A model generated the notes under the pieces. The model saw nothing but the letters and a program-made list of their open reading frames with translations. It ran no database searches and was not told the origin of the DNA. The position numbers and the translations under genes were made by a program. Of a stretch of DNA of 64,000 nucleotides, positions 26,994-37,700 are shown one piece after another. Origin of the DNA: Daucus carota subsp. sativus (taxonomy: Eukaryota; Streptophyta; Magnoliopsida; Apiales; Apiaceae). The stretch's first letter is position 1. Each line of letters opens with the position of its first letter. The stretch is taken from assembly GCF_001625215.2 (NCBI RefSeq), contig NC_030388.2:18164058-18228057 (forward strand), written 5' to 3'.

Positions 26994-27782
26994 TGTTATA
27001 CACAAAAATCACCATGAAGACCCGGCCCATAAAAGAAGATTATGATGGGCTTAAGAGTGGACCAAGCCCAAACTAGCCATGTAAGTCAGAAAGGATCACT
27101 ACACGAAGATTGGGCGCGCCTTATCTTCAGGGCGCGCCAAGTTGAAGCTTACAGAGAAAGATCATCATTTGAAGGGCAGAAGGGGACATATTTTACCTAG
27201 GGGGACGCCCTTGGGTGTGTATAGATCCTACTGTTAATTTGTCGAAGACTCTACCTTGTAGTCTGAGGAGTTGCCCTCCTTGGGAGATAGAGAATGAAGA
27301 TTAGAGGAGGCCTTGCTCTGTAGTCTGGCGAGTTGTCCTTGTCGGGGAGCTTGTGGAACCTTCTCGAAGATACGCCCTGGAAGGCTCTATCTCTGTAGTC
27401 TGGCGGGTTGTCCCTGTCGGGGAGTAGAGAAGTGCCCTTGCATTTGGGGTAAGTTTTGGGTGCTCGAGAGTCTACAAGGCCCAAGACTAGGCCTCATCGT
27501 ATTGGGCCCCTTTCAGGAGGAAGATAGCAGAAGGGGAAGCCTAATCCTATTAGGTTTAGGTTTCCTAAGGAGAAAAGAACTACGTACTGGCTTGATCCCC
27601 TATAAATATAGGGGTACGTAGGCAAATTAGGGGGACACGAGTTGGGAGCATCTGGAGGCAACTCGAAACCCTAATCTCAGCCACCCCAATATTTTCCATC
27701 ACCACCGCTTAGCCACCGTCACAGAACTTGATTCCGGCCACGAACCTCGAATTTTGTTAACTACCAAATTCCTCCGTTAACA
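26994..27782 (+). repeat. 5' LTR of the LARD-like element
   Basis: 789 bp, TG...CA ends. It contains a GC hairpin TTGGGCGCGCC...GGCGCGCCAA at 27110-27140 and a TATAAATA box near 27602, from which element transcription would start. Short ORFs on both strands are incidental and recur identically in the 3' LTR. Confidence 0.95.
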
Positions 27783-27785
27783 AAT

Positions 27786-27803
27786 TGGCGCTAGAAGGAG
27801 GGG
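27786..27803 (+). other. Primer-binding site of the LARD-like element
   Basis: TGGCGCTAGAAGGAGG starts a few bases after the LTR end and begins with TGG, complementary to a tRNA CCA end. The priming tRNA was not identified. Confidence 0.65.
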
Positions 27804-28004
27804 CTGTTTCTAGATTCATCTGCGGAGGACAGATGATGCGGCGTTAAAGTTTATACACGTGATCGGCAACAGATGGAGAATATTACCGTCACAGCTTTGT
27901 CTCGGACACTGGGATGCATATCATGCACGACAAGATACTCACATTGAAATCCAATAGCATGCCTAAACTTTAAATAAAGTTCGGGAATTAATGGGTGTGA
28001 GATG

Positions 28005-28960
28005 TGTTAAACAATCTGTGCAAAAAACCAACAATACAGTACGTGTGTTTGTGTGTGTGTGACAAAACAGTAGGCTTAAGGAGACAAAATAGAACGAAGG
28101 ATATATGAACGGAAATCCGAGTCCAGTGCGTAACTGTCTCCTTAAAGCGTATTTCGCCCTCACCGTGTGTGATGAACGATCGCCTCCCAGGATAAAACGG
28201 ATTGAACGATGCAGTAAGCACCTTCGACGAACCAGAACAAGGCTGAGAACTATCACCGACGCGGCTAAGGTTTTTGGACGTGAGAGGCTGTGTATATTTC
28301 GTGAATGCAAACCCTAAACTATAATGAATATATATAGGCAATGCAAGACTTGTGCGCTACGCTTTGTAATTAATTAAAACGCGTTAATTAATTCACACGG
28401 TTATAAATTAAATCCGAAATCAAATCGAATTAATTTAAAACCAAACAATTAATCCGAAATCAAATCGGAATTAATTTCTGTCAATTTAATTGAGCCCAAG
28501 CCCAGTGGAAAAATAAATTCAGCAAAACTAGTCCGTAATTCTTCGGGCCCAGATTTTGCTGCATTCGTGTCCGCAGGTCGCACACGCGGAAAAGCCCGAG
28601 GCTTGCGAAGCCACGAAACTCCCCTCGAAATCCCACAATTTGCACCCCCCCCCTGCGCGCACGTAGGTGGTGGAGCATAACATACTAACACAAGTTAAAC
28701 ACTACAAGAGTGTTCTACTATATAAACCCATTAAAGGCCCATATTCTTTTCTATGTGGGATACTAGCTCTCTTTTCCAATTTTCCACTACCAAGGAAGCA
28801 ACTTTGGATCATCATAACTCATCCATTCCTTAGTCGTTTTGAGTGAATAAACATGCATTGGAAAGCTCTCTCGGAGGAGAACATAATCCAAGCATAACCC
28901 GCCACGAGCACGTAGCCGAGCCTCACTCAAATTGGTGCTCAAAATGACAAACTTCCAACA
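28005..28960 (-). repeat. Copia 3' LTR
   Basis: 956 bp, the downstream LTR in the element's (minus) orientation. Target duplication AGATG lies at 28000-28004. Confidence 0.96.
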
Positions 28961-28973
28961 ATCCCCCACATGG
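28961..28973 (-). other. Copia polypurine tract
   Basis: On the minus strand ATGTGGGGGAT abuts the 3' LTR, the expected site for plus-strand priming. Confidence 0.7.
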
Positions 28974-29578
28974 GTGAGATTGATGATTTTCAGTAGCACA
29001 CACCAGACAGACAGACACGGGGTTTGACTTTTGGTGATAGTTTCTGCGATCAGATATAGCATACGATAGGTAGAGAATGCTCCTTGAACCTTCGCTCGAT
29101 TAAGCACATCGACTTTACTGGTAGACAGTGGACGTGCTTGTCCTTGAACTGTTCGACCGTTTGTGTAAACGATGATATACTTATCACTATATCCTTTCTG
29201 ACTTGTTCAGTTCTCATGAGTATGTCCATTTTGGCCATGGAACATCGTCCTGGTTCTGCGGGAGTTTCTAAAGAATTGTGCCTCGCAATTCTCCTTTGAA
29301 GCGGCCCCACTTCTCTCCTACATAGGTGATCTTTATCTTATAGAGTAACCCGCGTTTACTCAACTGAATTCCATGCGTGTACCACTCCATGTATTCACCA
29401 AAGATCATTAAAAGCTCAAGGCTTAACCTCGTACCTTACGGGTCTCACTGTTTCTTCATCATAGGAACAGGCCAGGGGTTACCCCCACAGTGATTAGGTC
29501 ATTATGATTTAGTTGTCCCATTGAACCAAGTTCTTGGGATCTCCAGTCAGCAATGGTTGGGTGTCCACCATGATGCCG

Positions 29579-32500
29579 TTAAGCTATAGGCTTAAGACCC
29601 ATTCCTCTCGATGATTTCTCAACCACTTCTCTTGGTAACCCTTTGGTTAGCGGATCCGCAATATTATCCTTTGACGGTATATAGTCAATAGTGATAATTC
29701 CGGTTGAGATTAATTGTCTAATGGAACTATGTCGTCGTCGTATATGACGGGACTTTCCATTATACATTGTGCTCTGTGCTCTGCCAATAGCGGATTGACT
29801 ATCACAGTGTATCCCTATTGCAGTCACAGGCCTCGGCCATCTTGGAATATCCTCCAGAAATTGGCGTAGATATTCAGCCTCTTCAGCACATTTATCTAAA
29901 GCCACAAACTCAGCTTCCATTGTGGAGTGAGTTATAACCGTTTGCTTGGAGGATTTCCATGATACTGCTGCTCCAGCTAGTGTAAACACGTAGCCACTCG
30001 TAGACTTTAGTGCCTTCTTGCTAGATATCCAGTTTGCGTCAGTATATCCTTCTAATACTGCTGGGTATCTGCCATAGTGCAATCCATAGTCTCGAGTTCC
30101 CCTTAGGTACCTTAGTACCCTTATGATCGCTTTCCAGTGATCATTTCCAGGATTACTCGTGAACCTACTCAACTTGCTAATTGAGTACGCAATGTCTGGT
30201 CTTGTACAACTCATTAAGTACATCAGACTTCCAATTATCCTAGAGTACTCCAACTGAGATACCCCCTCACCTTTATTCTTGGATAGATGTAAAGTCATAT
30301 CCACAGGTGTCCTAGCTTTCTCAGTATCATCCTTAAGAAACCTCTCAAGGATCTTGTCAACGTAATGAGGTTGACTTAGTGCGAGACCCTCTGATGTTCT
30401 AGAAATTTGGATTCCTAGAATTACATTTGCGAGTCCCATGTCTTTCATGTCAAATCTTGATTTTAACATGTCCTTTGTGGATTTGATCACTTTTTCATTG
30501 CTTCCGGCAATAAGTAGATCATCCACATACAATGTCATCATGACATAACCGCTCTCGTCATCCTTATAATAGGCACAGCTATCACATTCGTTGATCTTGA
30601 AGTTGTGTGCTAACACGACTTCATCAAATTTCTCATGCCATTTCATAGGCGCTTGCTTCAAGCCATATAGTGATTTCACTAATTTACAGACTTTCCTTTC
30701 TTGCCCAGGGACAGCAAACCCTTCAGGTTGTTCCATATAGATTTCCTCATCTATATCCCCATTTAGAAAAGCTGTTTTCACATCCATCTGATGCACTGTC
30801 AAGTTTCGCATCGCAGCGATTGCAAACATCATCCTTATAGACGTGATTCTCGTCACAGGAGAATACGTATCAAAATAATCAAGGCCTTTCTGTTGCTTGT
30901 ATCCTTTGATTACAAGTCTGGCCTTATACTTATCAATGGTTCCGTCAGGTTTCAATTTCTTTTTGAAAACCCATTTGCTGCCTAGTGCTTTACAACCAGG
31001 TGGCAGGTCCACTAATTCCCAGGTGTGATTCTGTAATATAGAATCAATTTCGCTTTTGATGGCCTCTTTCCACATAGGTCCATCAGGTGAGGTGACCGCT
31101 TCCTTATAGGTTTTCGGATCACCTTCTTCGAGCAAATAGGTCATGAAGTCTGACCCAAAAGATTTCTCCGTTCGTTGTCTTTTGCTCCTCCTCACAACCC
31201 CCACATTTTCATCTTCACTTTCATCATTCTCATTTTCATCATCTACAGATTCATGAGTTCGTTTAGATGTCGTAGGGTGCTCGTTTCTTGGATTACAAGG
31301 AAACGTAGTCTCAAAGAATGAGGCATTTCTTGATTCCATGATCGTATTCTTTTGAATCTCAGGAATCTTAGAATCATACACAAGAAACCGATATGCTGTA
31401 CTACGCGGAGGATATCCGATGAAGATACAATCCACGGTTTTCGGACCAATCTTCACCTTCTTAGGTGTAGGGATCAGTACCTTAGCAAGGCACCCCCACA
31501 CTTTCAGGTGTTTGTAACTCGGTTTCTTTTTCTCCCATATTTCATAAGGACTCACATCCTTATTCTTGCGCATCGTAATATTTAAAATATTATTTGCGCT
31601 TAAGATGGCTTCCCCCCACATTGATTGCGGAAGTCCAGAGCTTAGCAACATCGCATTCATCATCTCCTTGAGAGTGCGATTCTTCCTCTCAGCCACTCCA
31701 TTTGACTGAGGGGAGTATGGTGCAGTGACCTCATGGATTATACCATGTTGTGAACAGAATTCCCCAAAAGGTTCAACATATTCACCTCCACGATCGCTAC
31801 GAATCCTTTTGATTTTCTCAGTTTGTTGTCTCTCGACTTCTTCCTTATAGATTTTAAATTTATCTATAGCTTCATCTTTGCTTTTCAGCAAATATACATA
31901 GCAGTATTTTGTACAATCATCTATGAATGTAATAAAATACTTATTTCCTCCTCTTGTTGGAGCGAATTTTAAATCACATATATCGCTATGTATTAGGTCC
32001 AGCACCTTGGTGTTTCTTTCCACACGTTTAAAGGATGATCTCGTTAATTTTGCCTCAACACAAGTTTCACACTTATGTTTTGAATCAATAGTTAATTTTG
32101 GTATGTATTCTTTTGCACTTAATCTTCGTAAAGTGTCATAATTCACATGTCCTAATCTAGCATGCCATAAATTAGGAGACTCAAGCAAGTAAGCAGAAGA
32201 ATTCTTCATTTCATTATTTTCCTTAATGGACATTACATTGAGCTTAAACAGCCCATCACTAGCATAGCCCTTGCCTACAAACATACCACTCTTAGACAAA
32301 ACAACTTTATCTGACTCTATTACAATGCGAAAGCCATGTTTACTCAACAAAGAACCGGACACAAGGTTCTTGCGAATATCAGGCACATAAAGTACATTCT
32401 TCAGAGTCAGATTCTTCCCAGAGGTCATCTTCAGAATCACCGTGCCTTCCCCTTCAATGGTAGAAGTCGCAGAGTTTCCCATGTAGAGCTTCTCACCAGC

Positions 32501-33856
32501 ATCAGAAGCTACAAGGCTAGAGAAAGTCGCCTTGTCGGAGCAAATATGCCTAGATGCTCCAGTATCAATCCACCATTCTCGCGGATTAGATCCAACCAGG
32601 TTCACCTCAGAGACCGTAGCACAGAGGTCTATATCACCTATCTCCTTGGAGATATCATCAACCATGTTTGCTTCCTTCTTCTTGTTTGTCTTCTTAGGCT
32701 TCCTGCAGTCAGCAGACCTATGACCAACTTTATCACAATTGAAGCACTTTCCTTGGAACTTCGAAGGCTTCGAAACTCCTCCTTTAGGTGCCAGTTTAGC
32801 CCCTTTCCCGGAACTGGTCTTCTTGGACTTGGAGCTTTGTGCATGCTCCACCACATTTGCCTTTTCACCGACAATAGGCTTCTTTCCGGATCCCCTGTTA
32901 TTTTCTTCAATGCGAAGTCTAACAATCAGATCCTCCATAGTCATCTCCTTTCGCTTATGCTTAAGGTAGTTCTGAAAATCTTTCCATCCAGGAGGCAGCT
33001 TCTCTATCACAGCAGCAACTTGGAAAGATTCCGTGAGACCCATCCGCTCGGCATGCATCTCATGAATAATCAGCTGCAACTCTTGCACCTGACTGTCAAC
33101 AGTCTTGGAATCCACCATCTTGTAGTCAAGAAAGCGTCCAACAATCCACTTCTTGACACCGGCATCTTCGGTTTTATACTTACGATCAAGAGATTCCCAT
33201 AAGTCCTTAGATGTTACCTTCGAACTGTACACATCATACAGCGGGCCAGTCAGACCATTAAGCACATAGTTCCGACAGATATAGTCGGTGTGCTTCCATG
33301 CATCAACGGCAAACACCGCCTGCGCATCGCTCTCAGCAGTGAGCATTGGTGTCTCTTCTCTCAGATAGCGAGACAAATTCAGTGTGGTCAGGTAGAACAA
33401 CATCTTCTGCTGCCACTGTTTGAAGTTCGTTCCGTTGAACTTTTCCGGCCTTTCAGCGTGAGCAGTAGGCACATGAGGCATAGGTGGCACAAAGGGCGCA
33501 ACAGGCGCTGTATGCACAGCAGTCCCATTCGGCTGAGGAACATGTCCTGCCGGACAGTGTGTAAGTGGAACACTGAACTGACCAAAGGTCATCTGTCCCG
33601 CAGGACCATAGCCCGGAGGCGTAGTCCTAGAACTGTAGCCCGGAGGCGTAGTCCCGAAGCCGAAGCCCGCAGGTGTAGGTCCAGAACCAGAGCCCGCAGG
33701 CGTAGGTCCAGAACCAGATGGCACACCCCCATCTGGATTAACCAGTGCGTTGGGGTTAGCCTGCGACTGCTGCGTCTGACCCCCATCTGGATTAACCAGT
33801 GCGTTGGGATCAACAGCCGTACCGCTCGTGGGGATAGCATTGTTAACATTCTCCAT
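29579..33856 (-). CDS. Copia Gag-Pol polyprotein, intact
   Basis: The first in-frame ATG (33856, MENVNNAIPTSG) gives 1425 aa in one open frame. Order: a Pro/Gly-rich N-terminus with NPNALVNPDGG repeats; the UBN2-type gag core; the nucleocapsid knuckle CFNCDKVGHRSADC (about residue 370); protease WWIDTGASRHICSD (about 430); integrase zinc motif HARLGHVN...CETC (about 565-597) and its DDE core including HSDIC, SDRGGEY and AERKN (about 622-721); reverse transcriptase with QMDVKTAFLNG and the catalytic YVDDLL (about 1108); and RNase H with GYTDANW (about 1269). This gag-PR-IN-RT-RH order defines Ty1/Copia. No stop or frameshift was seen. The same frame stays open 128 codons upstream into the 5' LTR but has no ATG there, which supports the chosen start. 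Confidence 0.96.
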   Translation of the reverse strand: MENVNNAIPTSGTAVDPNALVNPDGGQTQQSQANPNALVNPDGGVPSGSGPTPAGSGSGPTPAGFGFGTTPPGYSSRTTPPGYGPAGQMTFGQFSVPLTHCPAGHVPQPNGTAVHTAPVAPFVPPMPHVPTAHAERPEKFNGTNFKQWQQKMLFYLTTLNLSRYLREETPMLTAESDAQAVFAVDAWKHTDYICRNYVLNGLTGPLYDVYSSKVTSKDLWESLDRKYKTEDAGVKKWIVGRFLDYKMVDSKTVDSQVQELQLIIHEMHAERMGLTESFQVAAVIEKLPPGWKDFQNYLKHKRKEMTMEDLIVRLRIEENNRGSGKKPIVGEKANVVEHAQSSKSKKTSSGKGAKLAPKGGVSKPSKFQGKCFNCDKVGHRSADCRKPKKTNKKKEANMVDDISKEIGDIDLCATVSEVNLVGSNPREWWIDTGASRHICSDKATFSSLVASDAGEKLYMGNSATSTIEGEGTVILKMTSGKNLTLKNVLYVPDIRKNLVSGSLLSKHGFRIVIESDKVVLSKSGMFVGKGYASDGLFKLNVMSIKENNEMKNSSAYLLESPNLWHARLGHVNYDTLRRLSAKEYIPKLTIDSKHKCETCVEAKLTRSSFKRVERNTKVLDLIHSDICDLKFAPTRGGNKYFITFIDDCTKYCYVYLLKSKDEAIDKFKIYKEEVERQQTEKIKRIRSDRGGEYVEPFGEFCSQHGIIHEVTAPYSPQSNGVAERKNRTLKEMMNAMLLSSGLPQSMWGEAILSANNILNITMRKNKDVSPYEIWEKKKPSYKHLKVWGCLAKVLIPTPKKVKIGPKTVDCIFIGYPPRSTAYRFLVYDSKIPEIQKNTIMESRNASFFETTFPCNPRNEHPTTSKRTHESVDDENENDESEDENVGVVRRSKRQRTEKSFGSDFMTYLLEEGDPKTYKEAVTSPDGPMWKEAIKSEIDSILQNHTWELVDLPPGCKALGSKWVFKKKLKPDGTIDKYKARLVIKGYKQQKGLDYFDTYSPVTRITSIRMMFAIAAMRNLTVHQMDVKTAFLNGDIDEEIYMEQPEGFAVPGQERKVCKLVKSLYGLKQAPMKWHEKFDEVVLAHNFKINECDSCAYYKDDESGYVMMTLYVDDLLIAGSNEKVIKSTKDMLKSRFDMKDMGLANVILGIQISRTSEGLALSQPHYVDKILERFLKDDTEKARTPVDMTLHLSKNKGEGVSQLEYSRIIGSLMYLMSCTRPDIAYSISKLSRFTSNPGNDHWKAIIRVLRYLRGTRDYGLHYGRYPAVLEGYTDANWISSKKALKSTSGYVFTLAGAAVSWKSSKQTVITHSTMEAEFVALDKCAEEAEYLRQFLEDIPRWPRPVTAIGIHCDSQSAIGRAQSTMYNGKSRHIRRRHSSIRQLISTGIITIDYIPSKDNIADPLTKGLPREVVEKSSRGMGLKPIA

Positions 33857-33934
33857 TATACTGTGAATCAACACGCAAACAAACCAAATCAGATCAACCA
33901 CAGATGTAAAACAGAATACAATACGCTTTAAGAT

Positions 33935-34890
33935 TGTTAAACAATCTGTGCAAAAAACCAACAATACAGTACGTGTGTTTGTGTGTGTGTGACAAAACAG
34001 TAGGCTTAAGGAGACAAAATAGAACGAAGGATATATGAACGGAAATCCGAGTCCAGTGCGTAACTGTCTCCTTAAAGCGTATTTCGCCCTCACCGTGTGT
34101 GATGAACGATCGCCTCCCAGGATAAAACGGATTGAACGATGCAGTAAGCACCTTCGACGAACCAGAACAAGGCTGAGAACTATCACCGACGCGGCTAAGG
34201 TTTTTGGACGTGAGAGGCTGTGTATATTTCGTGAATGCAAACCCTAAACTATAATGAATATATATAGGCAATGCAAGACTTGTGCGCTACGCTTTGTAAT
34301 TAATTAAAACGCGTTAATTAATTCACACGGTTATAAATTAAATCCGAAATCAAATCGAATTAATTTAAAACCAAACAATTAATCCGAAATCAAATCGGAA
34401 TTAATTTCTGTCAATTTAATTGAGCCCAAGCCCAGTGGAAAAATAAATTCAGCAAAACTAGTCCGTAATTCTTCGGGCCCAGATTTTGCTGCATTCGTGT
34501 CCGCAGGTCGCACACGCGGAAAAGCCCGAGGCTTGCGAAGCCACGAAACTCCCCTCGAAATCCCACAATTTGCACCCCCCCCCTGCGCGCACGTAGGTGG
34601 TGGAGCATAACATACTAACACAAGTTAAACACTACAAGAGTGTTCTACTATATAAACCCATTAAAGGCCCATATTCTTTTCTATGTGGGATACTAGCTCT
34701 CTTTTCCAATTTTCCACTACCAAGGAAGCAACTTTGGATCATCATAACTCATCCATTCCTTAGTCGTTTTGAGTGAATAAACATGCATTGGAAAGCTCTC
34801 TCGGAGGAGAACATAATCCAAGCATAACCCGCCACGAGCACGTAGCCGAGCCTCACTCAAATTGGTGCTCAAAATGACAAACTTCCAACA
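33935..34890 (-). repeat. Copia 5' LTR
   Basis: 956 bp, upstream of the polyprotein. A TATATATA box near 34258-34266 (minus strand) is the likely core promoter. Target duplication AGATG lies at 34891-34895. Confidence 0.96.
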
Positions 34891-34895
34891 AGATG

Positions 34896-36835
34896 TGAAC
34901 AAAAGCACGCAACAAGTCGGCCAGACGTCGAGCAACTTAAGCCGTAAGCCACCACAAATTTCCGATACGACCGACGAAGAAGATAAGTTTCCGTTTTCAA
35001 TTATTAAACTTATTTATTTACAAAAAATATTGTTTTGTGAAAATCATGCTTTTTACTCAAAATATACATTGAATATATTCATCGTTGTTAACGTGAATAT
35101 TTTATGGAAGGACATGTTTATTACGTTTGATTGAGTTGTTATATGAATTTATTATTTACGCGTACTTAAGGTCCTGAGTTTTTTTTTATCAGTCACGATA
35201 TATGTGTCGAGGCATAAAATTAGCAAAACAGTAAAAAGGAGGACTTGTTTTGGAATAGCCGGATGACAAAAGCCTGTTACTTTTTACTAGTACATGAGTT
35301 TAGTATGTGCACTGACGTCACCGAGGTCTCCAGCTAAGCGCCGACTTGTAAACGGAAAAGATAAGCTTTTTTCAATTTTATTTAATTTATATAGTTTTAC
35401 TTGTAATTGTACATGTGCAGAAAAAATATGGTTTGTGTTCAAACACTAGGAGGTTGTAGTATATAAACCAATAAACAGCGCGCGGAACTATTTGACTGAG
35501 GGACAAGCGGAATGATTCCCTGCGGTAAAGGAAACCAACTCCAGCAGAACAAATTCAGACCCAAACAACTTTCAAAGAAAAAAAGAGATAAGATTTTCTT
35601 TATTTAATTTATGTACTTGGATTTATTACGCGGATTGAATTTATTATGACATGCATCATTGTATTTTATAAGATTGTGCACCAACTCGGCTATTAAACTA
35701 TTAGGTCCTCTTATTATAATTTTTACTAATCATGAATATTACAATATTTTATTATATGGACCAAAAGAACGGCAGGCTATGAACAGGTTTAAGAAGAGTG
35801 GTAATTGAAGGGGAAGAGAAAGAAAACCAAGGAATGGAGCAAATTGCCGAAGCTTGAATGGCTGGTTTAAAAGGAAACCGACACTTAAGAATTAAAGGAG
35901 CACATGACGAGCTGACATAAATGGCAGCCAGCAAAAATAAAGATAAGCCTTTCTTAATTTTCCTTCGTATCATATATTATTTCTTTTCTGTACATAAATG
36001 CACGGATTATTTTTAAAGATAATTTGACACGTAGAATTGTGATTGTGTACATGTTAAGTGTATATATTATTATTATTTTGGAGTTCTTTGTTTGTGGGTC
36101 AATGTGGAAAAACAACAGGATCTTGGTGATAGTGCATACAAACATACCGGAAGATAGAGAGCATATGTTGTTATAATCGCTGACATGTCTTGAGGTGCAG
36201 GTGCATGGAGTTTCTCATGTTCAATGTAAAGATAAGTATTTTTCATTTTTTGTAACTTTCATTTGGTATATATATTCTTGTCATGCATATATTTATTTTT
36301 GAATATATATGTTTTAAATTTAAATATTTCATGCGTAATCGAATTATATATTTCTCTTGTCGAGTATGGATTATTATTATAACACCACAAATATATTAAT
36401 ATATTTATGTGTGGTGTTTATATAATAAATATTGTGTATCTCTAACCTAATATTTTATTTAGTAAGCTATTTTTAGACAGGAAAAGAATTCGTAAGGTAA
36501 ACTCAGGATGAAAGTAATGGAGGATATTTACAAGATGTGTCTCTCCGGAACAGCGTTCTCTTGAAATTATCGAGAGGCGCGCCTTCCCCTAACAGGGTGC
36601 GCCATGAGGTAAATACTAACCTTATTATTTTGCGAAATAAAATTGTGTATACAGAGACACGTCCAACACTCCAGTCTTCAAGATTCAGTGTAAATATATG
36701 TCACAACACATCTTCGCAACACTGTCTTCTCCAACCTGCATCTTCAAGTCAAGCTCATACTCCGAAACTGGGGGGGTGATCATACAGATTAGAAGAAGGA
36801 TTTGGATAAGAAGGGAACGCCTCATCCACATCTAA
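34896..36835. other. Internal LARD sequence, non-coding
   Basis: AT-rich internal region of the LARD-like element to the right of the Copia insertion. No domain was recognised. A second GC hairpin with GGCGCGCC...GGTGCGCC at about 36575-36604 echoes the one in the LTRs. Confidence 0.55.
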
Positions 36836-36864
36836 GACGTGGTAGAAGGCACATTCTTCTGCTT

Positions 36865-37345
36865 CATCCTCGGCTTCCACGGCCTCATCTCCAGCATTGG
36901 CTTCCGCGGCCTCATCTTCAGCCTCGGCTTCCGCAGCCTCATCTTCAGCCTCGGCTTCCGCGGCCTCTCCTTCAGCATCGGCTTCCGCAGCCTCATCTCT
37001 CCTCCAGCCTTGGCTTCCGCAGCCTCATCTTCAGCCTCGGCTTCCGCGGCCTCTCCTTCAGCATCGGCTTCCGCAGCCTCATCTCTCCTCCAGCCTTGGC
37101 TTCCGCAGCCTCATCTTCAGCCTCGGCTTCCGCGGCCTCTCCTTCGGCCACGGCTTCCGCAGCCTCATCTCTCCTCCAGCCTTGGCTTCCGCAGCCTCAT
37201 CTTCAGCCTCGGCTTCCGCGGCCTCTCCTTTGGCCTCGGCTTCCGCAGCCTCATCTCTCCTTCAGCCTCGGCTTCCGCGGCCTCATCTCTCCTTTAGTCT
37301 CGGCTTCCGCGGCCTCATCTTCATTGACTCATCCTCGGCTTCCGT
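36865..37345 (+). repeat. Minisatellite with 86-bp higher-order repeat
   Basis: Units of 27 bp (GCCTCATCTTCAGCCTCGG then CTTCCGCG) and 32 bp are arranged in an 86-bp higher-order period. The 32-bp unit starts at 36990, 37076, 37162 and 37248. All three forward frames lack stops here and encode Ser/Ala-rich or Leu/Pro/His-rich repeats. Because 86 is not a multiple of three, no single frame keeps one peptide period, so coding is doubtful. Confidence 0.9.
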
Positions 37346-37700
37346 GGCCTCATCCTCAGCAACCTCGCCATCGTCTTCATCAGGCAAACACTACCTTCAC
37401 ATCCATCAAGCAAATGCTGCATTCACATCCGTCAAGCGAACATCATCTTCACCTCCGACAAGCAGAATCAACTTCATCTTCAAACAACTTTTTCAACATC
37501 AGCTTCAGAGGAATCTCCCCCATTCGACTCAGTTGCACTATTCAGACTCAGCTATTATACGGCAACGTATGGTGCATCTAATTAAGGAATGTATACATCT
37601 TCTGCACCAATGAAGAACAACCAAGATATGACATCCCAGGGGATGAAGGACATCAAGATCTCATCGACATCTTCAATGCCACCAAGATCTGGGGGGTAGT

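Larger units (their letters stand above)
28005..34890 (-). mobile_element. Ty1/Copia retrotransposon, structurally complete
   Basis: Two 956-bp LTRs (28005-28960 and 33935-34890) have TGTT...AACA ends and a perfect 5-bp target duplication AGATG (28000-28004, 34891-34895). I saw no difference between the LTRs over the stretches compared, including three identical incidental ORFs. A purine-rich tract (ATGTGGGGGAT on the minus strand) sits at the internal edge of the 3' LTR. One uninterrupted polyprotein fills the interior. No canonical initiator-Met PBS (TGGTATCAGAGC) follows the 5' LTR, where the sequence reads ATCTTAAAGCG instead. Everything points to a very recent, possibly still competent insertion. 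Confidence 0.97.

Noticed and set aside
27963..28691. Short frames repeated identically at about 28000-28700 and 33900-34620
   Set aside because: They fall within the two Copia LTRs, and identity reflects LTR identity, not genes.
32336..33202. Plus-strand 288-codon frame opposite the Copia polyprotein
   Set aside because: Antisense shadow of a long coding sequence. No independent motif.
36802..37613. Three overlapping long plus-strand frames (152-259 codons)
   Set aside because: They arise from stop-free minisatellite repeats whose 86-bp period shifts the frame each cycle. They lie inside an LTR element and differ only by frame.
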